Source: Saccoglossus kowalevskii
Taxonomy: Eukaryota > Hemichordata > Enteropneusta > Harrimaniidae
Direction of reading: 5' to 3'
DNA: 38,896 nt
Assembly: GCF_000003605.2 (NCBI RefSeq)
Contig: NW_003155740.1
Location: forward strand, 261,257-300,152
Shown: positions 28,301 through 38,896 of the stretch, one piece after another
Layout: each line of letters begins with the position of its first letter
How positions within the stretch are numbered: position 1 is the stretch's first letter
The notes under the pieces: generated by a model
The model's database searches: none
What the model was told of the DNA's origin: nothing
What the model saw: the letters and a program-made list of their open reading frames with translations, nothing else
Position numbers and translations under genes: made by a program

Positions 28301-31300
28301 ACGGTCGCATCTGAACTAAAGCATGTAAATTAGCCTCCACCTCACAGGCCTCATCTAAGATGTCAATGGCTTCTATAGCAATGGCACGGTTCTTATCATA
28401 CAGTTGTGTCACAAGCAATTCCATTCCCCAGTTAGTGAAGAAGGGAGCCTGGGCTCGTAGTAACACTCTAAGATGACTGGTGGCATACTGTCTTACATTC
28501 TGAAAAAAATTAATGTATATCCCTCAGCCTACAGATGATTTTTACTCTGTTGCCACTGTGTTTGAGCAAACATCGAAAACTGAATACATGGTCATTTCAA
28601 ACCATTTCAAATTATTATCAAAAAGCGATGGATATTTTCTGAATATCTCTACATATACTGCCATTTCACACATATGCAGAATTAACAAATACATGTAGAG
28701 ATATAATGTAAGGTTTAATTTTAGTTGAACAAATATTGTCCCATCCATGGTCTCTATGGGGAAAACAGTAGTTGGGGATAATATAATCATACAAATCATG
28801 AACACGTGATGAGTCAACATTCAGAAAACTTAGGAATCACACTGACATACTTTACTTATTAGACAATCAAACAGTAACTGTACTTTGAAATTTGGTATAC
28901 AATATTCTCAAAGACAATGTAAACTTAGGCGAGATAGATGGCAAATGATAATCATTAATTTAAACATTGTAAGTTTCTCACCTCTGGTGCTGATGACAGC
29001 ACTTTGGATAGTATGATTCTTGACAGACTGTCCCTAGTATAGTCTAAACTGGTGATAACTAATTTGATGAGGTATTCATGAGACTGCGACGAACAGAGAT
29101 CAAGTAAACTGCAAATAAAGACAAGAAGCGTCAATGCCAAATTCGGCATAACAAAATCCATCAAAATTTGACAAGGGTTGTCAATGTCACTTTATTCACA
29201 TTGAATATTATTGTTTTAACTGTGAATAAAAAACAATTATGAGATGTTACTGTTTGTATTGCAGCATTATAGGAATTTTAGACTAGGTAACAATAATTTC
29301 ATAGTGACGCGTGATGCTATTACTTCAATTCAAATCAATCAAATCATATGTGTGATCATTGACACATGTGTAATTAGCACAAATAAGCATAAGCTTCATA
29401 AATACTGCTCCAGAAAATTATAGTGTTTTGGGACATGATTACGTGATAAAAATGTCATCACCTGATAGCACTAATTTGTAGAATCTTATGGGGTCATGGT
29501 CTATTATCTACACATATTTCGGGAATAATACATCCCATAATATCACTCATACATGGATTATGGTAATTAATTAATAAATCAATAAAAAAGCGTCAAATAA
29601 ATCAAGATGATTACCACAAATATGGCAATGACTATTCCTAATAATAAGAAAATTAATAATAATACAACACATAAGCAGAGTTTAATATACATCAACAGTT
29701 TGAATGACACTGGTAAATAAATATTCTTTTAACAATGAACCTCAAACTTAACACCAACGTCATTTTATTATATGGAACCCTAAACTACCCTGAATCACTA
29801 TATAATCTTAAAATAAAATGGTCTTCCTAAGGTAAGGTTATTATAAAGACCTATTTCAAACCAATGACTGATTAATATTTATAAAAATTAATTGTTATTA
29901 TTTTATGAATTACACCTCATATTAACTTACTGTTGAAATAATCCAGTCTTCTCCAAAATCTTTTCTCCTGATAAAGTAGTAGTTAATTTACCAATAAATA
30001 AAAAATAATGTTGACTCAGATTATGTGTAACTTTGTGAGAGCCAAAAATGGCGTCTGCTGATTGTGGTGTCCTCTTCAATGTGTCGGCTAAACAATCTAC
30101 TATCTCTTGCATCAGCTCACTCAAGATTTTCTCTCCTTCCTGGTAATTTAAAACAGACGTAATGAGATAAAATATACTTGTCATACATGTATACCGCTCA
30201 GTGTAATTATAAGTTCACACAATGAATGCTTGCCATGCTTACCTCTTCACATGTCAGTAGGAAATCTACGAGTTGTATACCAGCCACTGAGTACTTGTCA
30301 GAATCCAACACAGACAACTCAATGTTGTCATACAGACAACTGCTGGGTTTGAAGAATTGGATTAATCTCCTGATAAATCTGCCCAAACAAAGAAAATAAA
30401 GATGAAGATTATTGATAATAATATACAAATATGAACAAAGGGAATCAAATTTTGTTGTTAATAGAAGATTTATAACTGTGCTCTCCATACAGAAGTTTAA
30501 CACTGACAACACACACAAGTAAGCCAATACACTACAAGAAAATGCTCATATTCTGTACAGGTAAGTATAACAACAAACACCCTATTGGTCGGTATACCAT
30601 ACTCGTTCAACATAGAGCCCCCCCCCCCCCTATTTTGGGGGAATTTCAGTTTCAGGGCCATGTTTAACTAAGTGTTCACCCCTTCAGATAAATAAAATAT
30701 ACTCACATCATATATGCTCTATTAGAAGCACATGTAAACCCAAAGTCACATTTGTTGTATACTGAATCAATAAAATATTACTTATTTTGACCATAGAAAT
30801 ACTTCTGTAATTTACATATTAGTGCATGCGCCGCTAATTGAGCTAATATGGTACAAGGTATACACATAGGGTAAAATAAAACATTATTTTCATACTTTTT
30901 GATCAATTTCGATCAAGACCTGAATCAATTAGGAAATTATATCCATTTATTGGGAAGAAACATCATGGAAATAAATTACCTGAGATTCACAGTATCATCT
31001 AGTCTTCTTAGTGAGGTACTTGGCCACTGTGAACAAAGGCAAAGACCAACAGATTGAGAATGTGAACTCAACAACAATTACAGAAGCTAGATCAACCAAT
31101 CCCACACAAAAAGTTAATTTAAAATAGTTTCTCTCATCACCTGTGAAATGTTCCATAAACCTGTGACGAGAAACACTTGTTCAGTGACAACAAATTTGGT
31201 TTTGTGACCTTTGAAAAATATAGATACTATTTCTATATATACTATTCCTATAATATGCCATTTCCATTATTTTTTCATTAGTATGCCATCAAGATATACA

Positions 31301-34300
31301 TATCAAAAAAAAAATATTTTTCAAAAGTTCAAAATGTCATGGAAAATTATCAAAAATTTCAAAAAATTAACAGTATGATAATAATTTTCCATTATACAAC
31401 AGGAAGTTCTCTGCCATATTTAGAACTTGATTCCAACTAAATAATGAGAAATGGGCATCTTCTGAACTCAAGTCGTGGTTAGAAATGGAAGATGCAATTA
31501 TAGTGAATTAGGTACTTCAACACATTACTTCACAGCTCATCAAAATACTAAGATCACTTGTACATGACAATAGGATGAAATAACCCAGAATGTGTGTATA
31601 AAACATCTCAACTATTATGCAGGGATATTTGTATATGATACCTTGAGTAAAGCTGTAATAATATTCCAGTTCCAAGCCTGATGTTGTGAAGTTGAAATCA
31701 CCATAGAGTCTCTAATTGCCTGCCCAACTGGATCATCATAGTCCTGTGTGAAAAAAGGTTTACGTATACTTGATCAAAGAAGCTGAAGCTGAGTAGTATT
31801 TTAGACTGTATCTCTCACATGTACATGTGCATCCTCTGCTATTCTGTGATGTCCTTCATCAAATTACATTTGCTTTAAGTGTACACAGAACTTGTGGGAT
31901 CATGAGATTTGTTGCAAATCAAATCATCCTACACAGATATCAAAGTTGCATACCCTGATCTTGGTATCAATCATAATGAACAGTACTCTGCAATAGTAGT
32001 AGCAATCATGCGTACACATTCATATAGTTTAGATTTATCAACTATCAGTGCAGGCCATGAATAAACCCAGTCTTACTAAAACCTGATATAGATAGAGGTT
32101 CTGGTTGCTTTCAATCTCACAACGCTGGTCACCTATTATGCAAACCACATTTCGCAGCTTTGCTCGACAAAATTTGACAACCAACTAGAGCCCACAGGCA
32201 ATGGTAATACATTTTTTGATTTGTTGCTGTTCCTACAAGACATAATTTGTATAAGTAGGTACATGTAGTCACATGTAGGCCAGATTATAACCAGCCTATA
32301 TGAGTTTGAAATCAGATTAGGATTGACCCAATGAGACATTATTGATCTATGATACATAATATTTGGTAATCTATGTCCTAAGTAAATTTGCTTAAGACAA
32401 CAAAATTTTAAATATTACTTAAAAGAAAGATCACCAAATATTTTCTACTATATATTGGTCTGCACAGCATTTATTTATTTACTATTTATTATGGCATCAA
32501 TGTTGGCGACACTCACCTTGTAAATAGCTTTAATTAGTTTTTCATGACTGAGTCTTTCAGTTAATTGCGTGTCAATTTTATGCTCCCTTGTATATTTCAT
32601 GATCTGATCTAAAAATAAACTTGACGGCACTGGACCCCTCTTCTTCATTTCATGGAATCGGTTTAATCGATTGACAGCTATACTGGCTCGACTGAAAATA
32701 AATGAATTTAGGAATGTTAGAATTGTTAAACGCAGCACCTAAAACAATCTGTGACTAGATGAGGCTCGATTCTAAGCACTCTTAAATTCTGCTGTTTCAG
32801 ATTATCATATTTTTTTCTCTTCTAGCATTTGAAACATGAGTAGATGATGTCATCAGTGTTCTCACTGACACTCATGTCAAATTGTCAATTTCAGTTTTAC
32901 TTTATTTTTTTACATGTTTTGTGCATAACAACAACTTTTGTCAACTTTCAGAAAATAAACTTGTATAATATTTTCCATATATAATATTTTCCATATATCA
33001 AATTTTGTTTATTCAATTCAAAATTAAATCATTGAATAATACGTATATTGATTTATATATACATTTTTTCGTGGTTCAATTCATAACAGGAAACTACTGT
33101 AATGAACATCAAATAAACTTACACTCGTTCTATAGGTGGGACGTCAAATGAAGCTGCTATTGTCATCAGAGTTGGTAAACAATGAGAATGGTGACCACAT
33201 TCATATGGTAATAGTGTATTCGCCTAGAAATCAGAACAGCAACATTAGAGGTAATAGGACAAGCTATTTAAACAAGCTAATGATGTATTACAGCTGTAGT
33301 TTTGAGAGTAAACACAAATGAAATATTGTACTTATAGCTGCATTAGTTGCAATGAAATAGAGTATATAACTTCAGAATGAATATATAAAGAACATAAAGC
33401 ATTATACAGAACTGGTTGAGTTTGTCGTCAAATGATTGTGAATGACATGTTTAACATGATGCCCCTTACCATGTGTAATAACTCTCCTAATAATATTGTT
33501 GCTCTTATTGATAAGTGCTGCTCTCCTGTTGTGATGACTTCTACTAGACTCTGTCGAGACAATCAAAACAATCAATGTTTGCTTACAAAGATATTATAAT
33601 AAGCAAATTAAAGATACTCACATACAAATACAATATAAACTAATACCTCTAATAATCCAGCACCGATGAAAGCTTGTAATATCAATGCTATGTGATTCTC
33701 CACTAGATTACTTCGCGTCATTGCCCGATGTGGCAACACCCGCTTTGCTTCCTCGACCACAAACCCAGCTGACAACTTCCATGATACATGCTCTTGAGAA
33801 GGATCTACCAATCAAAAAATTATCTAGATGAGATACTTGATTTCAAACTCTCCTTTACCAAACAATATATTATTAGTAAGTCTAATCACTTATCAAACAT
33901 TATTTTCAGTAAAGTGTCTGTACTTATTTGTCTGTTACTGTAAAATCTGTATTAGAAGCCGCGGCTTCTATTGAAATGGTACAATGCTACAGAGGGGATT
34001 CGGCTTCTATTAGAGCATCTACACATATGAGAAATGATGAATTTTTGGTTCTCAATTATTCAAAAAGAATGGGTGGGACTTCTATTAGGGATGCGGCTTC
34101 TAATACAGATGTTAGGGTAGTGAGACTGGTGCATCCCATCTTGGAGTACAAAACAATCCCATTTCTTTAATGCAAGCATTACAAAAACTGTTTCTACAAT
34201 TCATTCATGTTAAACACAGTTTTCATAAAAAGCAAGGCTCTTGGTGTGATTGGATTTGTACCGCCCTCTGTCAACTATACTGATTAAAAGACCTTGTATT

Positions 34301-37300
34301 CACGAAGACAGATATTTGATATGTTATTCTTGAAAAAACTGTGCTGTATGTATGTCATTATTTAACCTGAAAGTTAATAGGCTTAATACCAGGAGGAAGG
34401 ATATCTCCCATGTTCCTTTACGTAGAGTGGAGGATTCAAAGGAGGGCTTCATGAATCATTTAGCTAGACTTTTTAATGATTTAATGTTTAATCAGTGTAG
34501 AAATTTAGGAAAATTTTAGTAACTCTATTCAATAGTTTATGAACTTCTGTGCCTGGTTTATTTTACTTAATCTAGTTATATTTATCATGTTATTATTTCT
34601 ATTGTTTGTTTGTTTTTACCTCATCTGTAAGTGGCTGCTTAGTGCACTGTTGGTGGGTGAATAAATAAGCAAGTGCAACACAGAAAATAAGGCACGCTTA
34701 AGTTCAAGTTGGAAATACTTATTTATGTTAGATCACTGTGAGACATGTCACCTACGATGGTGCATACTGGACACAGTGATAGTGATAATAAATTATTATA
34801 ATTACCTGAACTCAGTAAGGCTATATTAAAATTATCCGTCCATTCAGGAATTGGAAGACTAAATATTTCATAAAGGACGTCCATGACACCTTTCTGTAAA
34901 GTGAATGAGATTGAGTTAGAAACAGAAGGTGAACAGTGATGTGATACATGTTAACAAACCAAATTAATTTGGGTGATGTGAAACATAAGAATTCATGCAC
35001 ATGCTACAAGATACAAAATTACCTATGTGTAAGCAATTTGATAATAGTTGATAAGAGATTATTAAATGCTTTTACAATATCATCTCAGAGTGCAACTTGA
35101 AATAGATGAAGTTTTTTTAGCACTTAATATATTTACTGGACCATGAATTACTCGTTTCAGGTCATTCAAGATCATTCACATGGCCATATTTTCACAAAAG
35201 TCACTATGACCTCATGTTTTAATGACCCTAGTGAAATGTTTACTGCTGCATTATCTTGTGATTTACACAGACTTGCAAAATTCATGAAAATTTGGCACGA
35301 AATTGAAGCTGTTTTTCAGTTTCTTAAAGAGCCAAAATTACTGTGCGGTGTGTGATAAACATCTAACATGACATGAAAACTGTAATATATTGAACTAAAA
35401 ACTATTTATATGATACTTGGACACACAACTGATTTAATAAACTATGGTACCGGTATATAAATTACCCAGTAAATCAAAGTGCATATGGGCAAACAATGCA
35501 TAATCATGTATGGGTAATTTATTATAGTTGCTTTTCAATTTCACACATAGATGAGTAATATACTACAAATAATATGCAGCACAGTCAAGTAATTCTTACC
35601 CTCAAATCCTCATTAGGAACTGATAAAACACCAAGAAATGAACACAAACCACTGGCATCAGGTCTACAAAGACGTATCATTCCTGTAATATAAATTGTAA
35701 GATTATGCAACACCAACAGCAGTTTCAGAGAAGACACTTATAACCTTACTGCTAGAAGGCAGTATCTAACAAGAAATTGGTTTTCTAGACTACTGCTAGA
35801 GGGCAGTATACAACTAGAAATTAATTGACTAGACTAGTGCTAGAGGGCAGTATACAATTAGAAATTAGTTTACTATACTACTAGTAGAGGGCAGTATACA
35901 ACTAGAAATTAGTTTACAAGACTACTGCTAGAGGGCAGTATACAAGTAGAAATTAGTTTACTAGACTATTGCTAGAGGGCAGTATACAACTATAAATTAG
36001 TTTACTAGACTATTGCTAGAGGGCAGTATACAACTAGAAATTAGTTTACTATACTACTAGTAGAGGGCAGTATACAACTAGAAATTAGTTTACTAGACTA
36101 CTGCTAGAGGGCAGTATACAACTAGAAATTAGTTTACTAGACTACTGCTAGAGGGCAGTATATAAGTTATTTACTAGATTACAGTATACAACTACAAACA
36201 CATTTATTTTATTACTTTCAAAGGGAGGCATAACTAAACTGTTTATTTGATTGCAACTAGAGGGTGGTGAAACGAGGTAAATTAAATTGTTCCCACTAGA
36301 AGGCAAATTAATTAGAAACACATTTATTCATTCACTGCTCACATTTCAGTCAATCTGGTGACTCAGTCACTGCATTAGAAAACAATTAATATATACATGT
36401 ATGCTCTATTAAAAGCATATTTCCAATAGAAATGCACATATACCAACAATTGCACTGATTTTATGGTGGATTATTATTAAAATATAACTTATTTTGAAGA
36501 TACCCCTAATCATGAGATAAGTGACCTTTTAAAGGGCAGTGGTCGTCACTCTGTGTTCTGTTCGATATAGGACTCATAGTGATAAACACAGTGCATGTGA
36601 TAAGTGACCTTTTAAAGGGCAGTGGTCGTCACTCTGTGTTCTGTTCGATATAGGACTCATAGTGATAAACACAGTGCATGTGAAATACAATGTTTGATAT
36701 CATGAAATTCCAACACATGCTGCGCTATGGCCGCAGCCTTTAAACCTTTTCAGTAAGTTACTGCGTCAAATTATATACATACCTGGCCATGATCTAAACA
36801 TCGTTACTATCGCCATACGACTTGCTAAACAGCGTGCATGTCTATCATCACTATCCAAGGAAACAAATGAAAATGTGTGATTTTTTCTTAAATACAGCAT
36901 CAATGTCATACAAAAATTATTATGCTAGTTGGCAAGAAAATTACTCAATAAATAAATATTGGCCTTAAATTTATCAAATTGATTTGGACATAACTTTTAC
37001 AGAATTTTGGCAGTACAGAATATTTTTTGAGAAAAGCTGTCTGAAAATATGCAAAAATACATATTTTTGGAACAATTTTCATAAGAATCTTTTTTAAAAG
37101 TATAACATCTTTACCAATAATTTGTGGCAAATACACATCTTATAACTACTTATGATGGGTTACCCCCAAAAAAAGAGATTTTTTTAAAAAAAGAGATTTA
37201 ATCTGTGTAAAAAGAGATTTTTTTACTAAAGAAAACAATGATATATTTGGCATACAAAAAATTCTGTTCAACACTATAATTCATACACCATATATCTTGG

Positions 37301-37461
37301 TTTAAGGCATAAAACCACATTATAAATGTCAAAAAAATGTAATGAAATATTTTTACAACAGGCAGCCACGATATAAACAGAAACCAATCTTACCTTATAT
37401 GGGCATCCGGAATTTGGAAAGTATGATGATAGTGAATATCTGTGTAAGGAGCTAAAATTTT
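19351..37461 (-). CDS. RICTOR: RICTOR, mTORC2 scaffold subunit (C-terminal 1463 residues)
   Basis: Twenty-three exons in transcript order: 37394-37461, 36783-36850, 35600-35682, 34806-34893, 33647-33804, 33470-33550, 33123-33223, 32517-32691, 31642-31743, 30980-31026, 30243-30378, 29931-30139, 28982-29108, 28258-28499, 27700-27979, 27217-27306, 25827-25933, 23903-25156, 22951-23092, 21502-21805, 20390-20702, 19902-20040, 19351-19428. The sum, 4392 bases, is an exact multiple of three and all junctions are phase-consistent. RICTOR organises mTOR complex 2, which phosphorylates AKT, SGK and PKC. Recognisable blocks in order: ILAPYTDIHY, WKLSAGFVVEEAK, IRATILLGELLHM, LSQHYFLFIG, YATSHLRVLLRA, AIDILDEACE (HEAT/armadillo-like repeats), FLSIPKGF, HLYGQLVQHK, CFYVLGMIAKTK, STFFLDINE, a Ser-rich disordered region, and a C-terminal domain ending RRFVQELFQDMVF. 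The N-terminal few hundred residues lie beyond the right edge. Confidence 0.97.
20121..20210. repeat. Three 30-base tandem units in RICTOR intron
   Basis: Three adjacent units share the core CTATAAAATGG (GGTAACATTTGCTATAAAATG and two variants). They lie just upstream, in transcript sense, of the acceptor region of exon 19902-20040. Confidence 0.75.
20703..21501 (-). other. RICTOR: RICTOR intron with fold-back
   Basis: A 799-base AT-rich intron. It contains a perfect 13-base inverted repeat (20873-20885 and 20893-20905) inside a longer block of TATTTTTGC / GCAAAAATA-like sequence. No coding content. Confidence 0.6.
21806..22950 (-). other. RICTOR: RICTOR intron, 1.1 kb
   Basis: No gene seen. 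At about 22728-22755 a TAGCTCAATTGG segment resembles a tRNA A box but has no matching B box or cloverleaf, so at most it is an old tRNA-derived SINE remnant. Confidence 0.55.
23455..23800. repeat. Interspersed repeat, about two copies of a ~157-base unit
   Basis: Contains the elements AAATCTGAGAGAGGTC, GTATCAAAGCAATC, TTTTTAACAA and ATATTCACCAAAATTAGAG in the same order and orientation as the larger array at 38281-38896. The copies here are more diverged. It lies in the RICTOR intron between exons 22951-23092 and 23903-25156. Confidence 0.8.
23903..25156 (-). other. RICTOR: RICTOR large exon: disordered phospho-rich region
   Basis: This 1254-base exon holds fragment residues 721-1139, far longer than the other 22 exons (47-313 bases). 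It starts with the end of the helical-repeat region (GTCFYVLGMIAKTK, WESVRHSRKDIWPVV). It then becomes low-complexity, rich in Ser, Thr, Arg and Asn. STFFLDINE and a TSGISS motif identify it as the RICTOR insertion that in vertebrates carries many phosphosites. Several basic-directed Ser sites (KQRSQSF, KSRSESF, LKRTPSF) are visible. I found no exact R-x-R-x-x-T equivalent of the vertebrate S6K site. Confidence 0.9.
25157..25826 (-). other. RICTOR: RICTOR intron, 670 bases
   Basis: AT-rich intron between exons 25827-25933 and 23903-25156. An open plus-strand frame at 25449-25676 shows no splice or motif support. Nothing else seen. Confidence 0.55.
26341..27100. repeat. 31-base minisatellite with assembly gap
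   Basis: Tandem copies of a 31-base unit (core AACATAATGTCAATGCACAT then GAACCCTTGG), about 22 visible copies with a few point variants and occasional 5-base deletions. A run of 50 N at 26966-27015 interrupts the array, so the true copy number is unknown. It sits in the RICTOR intron between exons 27217-27306 and 25827-25933. Confidence 0.97.
26966..27015. other. Assembly gap (50 N)
   Basis: Fifty N bases inside the 31-base minisatellite. The round size suggests a scaffold gap of arbitrary or estimated length. Confidence 0.99.
27307..27699 (-). other. RICTOR: RICTOR intron, 393 bases
   Basis: AT-rich intron between exons 27700-27979 and 27217-27306. Nothing recognisable beyond splice sites. 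Confidence 0.5.
28500..28981 (-). other. RICTOR: RICTOR intron, 482 bases
   Basis: Intron between exons 28982-29108 and 28258-28499. Open frames on both strands here have no homology that I recognise. Confidence 0.5.
29109..29930 (-). other. RICTOR: RICTOR intron, 822 bases
   Basis: Very AT-rich intron without recognisable features. Confidence 0.5.
30379..30979 (-). other. RICTOR: RICTOR intron, 601 bases, with poly-C hairpin
   Basis: Contains a run of 13 C at 30618-30630 followed by TATTTT and five G, which could form a short hairpin. No coding content. Confidence 0.6.
31027..31641 (-). other. RICTOR: RICTOR intron, 615 bases
   Basis: AT-rich intron, with AAAATTTCAAAA-like low-complexity near 31310-31370. 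No gene. Confidence 0.5.
31744..32516 (-). other. RICTOR: RICTOR intron, 773 bases
   Basis: Nothing recognised. An open minus-strand frame at 32136-32357 has no splice support. Confidence 0.5.
32692..33122 (-). other. RICTOR: RICTOR intron, 431 bases
   Basis: AT-rich, with a short direct duplication TATAATATTTTCCATA near 32963-32996. No gene. Confidence 0.55.
33945..34110. mobile_element. Small MITE-like inverted-repeat element in RICTOR intron
   Basis: Perfect 18-base inverted arms (33945-33962 ATCTGTATTAGAAGCCGC; 34093-34110 its complement) enclose about 130 bases. The left arm overlaps an 18-base perfect palindrome (33953-33970). GGCTTCTAT recurs internally at about 34002, with a variant ACTTCTATT near 34079. 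It has no coding capacity. It sits in the intron between exons 34806-34893 and 33647-33804. A non-autonomous transposon is the likeliest explanation, but target-site duplications are not obvious. Confidence 0.5.
34894..35599 (-). other. RICTOR: RICTOR intron, 706 bases
   Basis: Holds a 70-codon plus-strand ORF (35143-35355) with no start context, splice sites or recognised family. It may derive from a dispersed repeat (GGTCATTCAAGATCATTCAC). Otherwise AT-rich. Confidence 0.45.
35751..36170. repeat. 44-base minisatellite, about nine to ten copies
   Basis: The unit contains GAGGGCAGTATACAACTAG followed by AAATTAGTTTACTAGACTAC. Successive GAGGG positions (35843, 35887, 35931, 35975) confirm the 44-base period. 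Copies are nearly identical, with single-base variants (CTAGTAGAGG against TGCTAGAGG). It lies in the RICTOR intron between exons 36783-36850 and 35600-35682. Confidence 0.97.
36516..36683. repeat. Perfect 83-base tandem duplication
   Basis: Two identical 83-base copies (36516-36598 and 36599-36681, identity continuing two bases) begin GATAAGTGACCTTTTAAAGG. Each copy carries a near-palindrome, CACTCTGTGTT ... AAACACAGTG. Same intron as the 44-base array. Confidence 0.97.
36851..37393 (-). other. RICTOR: RICTOR intron, 543 bases
   Basis: AT-rich, with three copies of AAAAAGAGATTT near 37170-37220. No coding content. Confidence 0.55.
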
Positions 37462-38280
37462 CTGAAAAAATAAAAATAAAAAGATATTTGCAAGAATCTC
37501 TATAGCAACTAAACAATAATACTGTATACTGCTTTAATTTTGTGAAACAAATTCAATGAGTCAGAGATTTTTACAAAATGTTATTCTCATGAATGCCACC
37601 CATTAAATTGAGAAATTTCCTTAAGCGAAAATTAAACAGTTTACAGTAACATATTTTCACTGTTACAAAGTACACTACTTGTAATAGTTTGTCTATATCA
37701 AAATTACAGTGATTTATAGTACATCAATCAGGCCTGAACAATTCTAACAACCACCGATATGCCTAACATTTATTTACATCATGGAAACATTTTTTACCTC
37801 ATTGTCAATTTACAATATAGACAGTAGCAGGCAAAACCAATATATTCTTCATCAAGACAAACAATATTAATATTAATCAATTTAATTTTGTTAGAGGCTA
37901 CAATTTCACAACATTTGTGTAATATAAAAAATGTCAAAATTCCACAGCAGTAAAAGGATTAGTGCAACAGGAAGTCACGTGACATTCTGTGAAATTTAGC
38001 CACCTAGTATACAACAAATTATCAAGTATTCAGTCATTTGTATTATTTCTACACTTGTATTCAGTAATAAAACATTTGACTCAACCTTTACCTGTACACA
38101 GGTATCATAAAACCTTGCCCGTTACAAATAAAGGTCTCTAAACCTATTTATCAAGCAATCTGCAGCTAATTTTAATATTGAACAGAAGCTACATCACATA
38201 ATGAAACAAGCAGCTTCTCAGCTGAGATAGCTCCGCTGTTAGCAATGCACATTTCAATTAAAGAACTGAAGACATCATTG
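37462..38280 (-). other. RICTOR: RICTOR intron running toward the right edge
   Basis: The exon upstream of 37394-37461 is not found before the window ends, so this belongs to an intron at least 1.4 kb long. GCGAAAATTAAACAGTTTACAG near 37624 recalls the fold-back sequence at 20830-20905. No gene seen. Confidence 0.5.
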
Positions 38281-38896
38281 AAAATGAACAATATGAATAG
38301 TATCAAAGCAATCGGACTTACAGTTTTTAACAAGAAGTCGAAAATATCACTTTTTACCAAAAATTACAAAAATATTCACCAAAATAAATTAATTAGAGAA
38401 TTGAAGATATCATCACAAAATGAACAAATCTGAGAGAGTTCCACATGTAGTACCTATATATGTAATATCAAAGCAATCGGACTTACAGTTTTCAACAAGA
38501 AGTCGAAAATATCACTTTTTACCAAAAATGGCAAAAATATTCACCAAAATTAGAGAACTGAAGATATCATCACAAAATGAACAAATCTGAGAAAGGTCTA
38601 CATGTAGTATCTATATATGTAATATCAAAGCAATTGAACTATTGATTTTTAACAAGAAGTCGAAAATATCACTTTTTACCAAAAATTACAAAAATATTCA
38701 CCAAAATTAGAGAATTGAAGATATCATCACGAAATGAACAAATCTGAGAGAGGTCCACATGTAGTACCTATATATGTAGTATCAAAGCAATTGCACTTGC
38801 GGTTTTTAACAAGAAGTCGAAAATATCACTTTTTACCAAAAATGATAAAAATATTCACCAAAATTAGAGAATTGAAGATATCAACATGAAATGAAC
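38281..38896. repeat. Tandem array of ~157-base unit at the right edge
   Basis: About four copies, truncated by the window end. The marker TATCAAAGCAAT recurs at 38301, 38466, 38623 and 38780 (spacings 165, 157, 157; the first copy carries a short AATTAATT insertion). It belongs to the same repeat family as 23455-23800. Confidence 0.95.

Noticed and set aside
35143..35355. 70-codon plus-strand ORF inside a RICTOR intron
   Set aside because: No upstream start context or homology that I recognise. Possibly repeat-derived.
38172..38433. ORFs on both strands at the right edge
   Set aside because: They fall in the 157-base repeat array and reflect repeat periodicity rather than genes.

Overview
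This looks like nuclear DNA of an invertebrate animal. The genes are intron-rich with GT-AG splice sites, the introns are AT-rich and full of mini- and microsatellites, and there is one 50-base assembly gap (26966-27015). The RICTOR homologue is close to vertebrate RICTOR, and the other genes are typical animal families, so an early-branching deuterostome (hemichordate or amphioxus grade) is my best guess. That assignment is inference, not a measurement. Gene models were built by hand from reading frames, splice consensus and codon phase across junctions. The three multi-exon models (8, 23 and 7 exons) are phase-consistent throughout.

Layout. (1) 1-3873, minus strand: the 5' part of an ABCC-subfamily ABC transporter (SUR/MRP-like, with a five-helix TMD0). 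It has seven exons and runs off the left edge before the first ATP-binding domain. (2) 3874-7285: mostly non-coding, with two in-phase candidate exons of an unidentified minus-strand gene (4471-4563 and 5830-6027). (3) 7286-8497, plus strand: an uninterrupted 403-residue type II membrane protein of the heparan sulfate 3-O-sulfotransferase family. It has lost several residues expected to bind the PAPS cofactor. (4) 9470-10120, plus strand: a possible two-exon type II membrane protein broken by an in-frame TAA. (5) 10218-15670, plus strand: a complete eight-exon secreted type-B carboxylesterase of 597 residues with an intact Ser-Glu-His triad but no choline-binding tryptophan in the first disulfide loop. 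(6) 15671-19350: an intergenic or 3'UTR stretch between two convergent genes. (7) 19351-37461, minus strand: 23 exons encoding the C-terminal 1463 residues of RICTOR, the scaffold of mTOR complex 2. Its 5' end lies beyond the right edge. (8) 37462-38896: RICTOR intron with a tandem array of about 157 bp period.

The genes do not form a shared pathway. RICTOR is a core signalling gene, while the transporter, sulfotransferase and esterase belong to large, fast-duplicating families. The most unusual points are the cofactor-site losses in the sulfotransferase, the interrupted ORF just upstream of the esterase, pentanucleotide arrays that abut 5' splice sites in two unrelated genes, several young tandem arrays in RICTOR introns, and a locally duplicated serine motif in RICTOR's disordered region. 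I saw no CRISPR array, rRNA, convincing tRNA or coding transposon.
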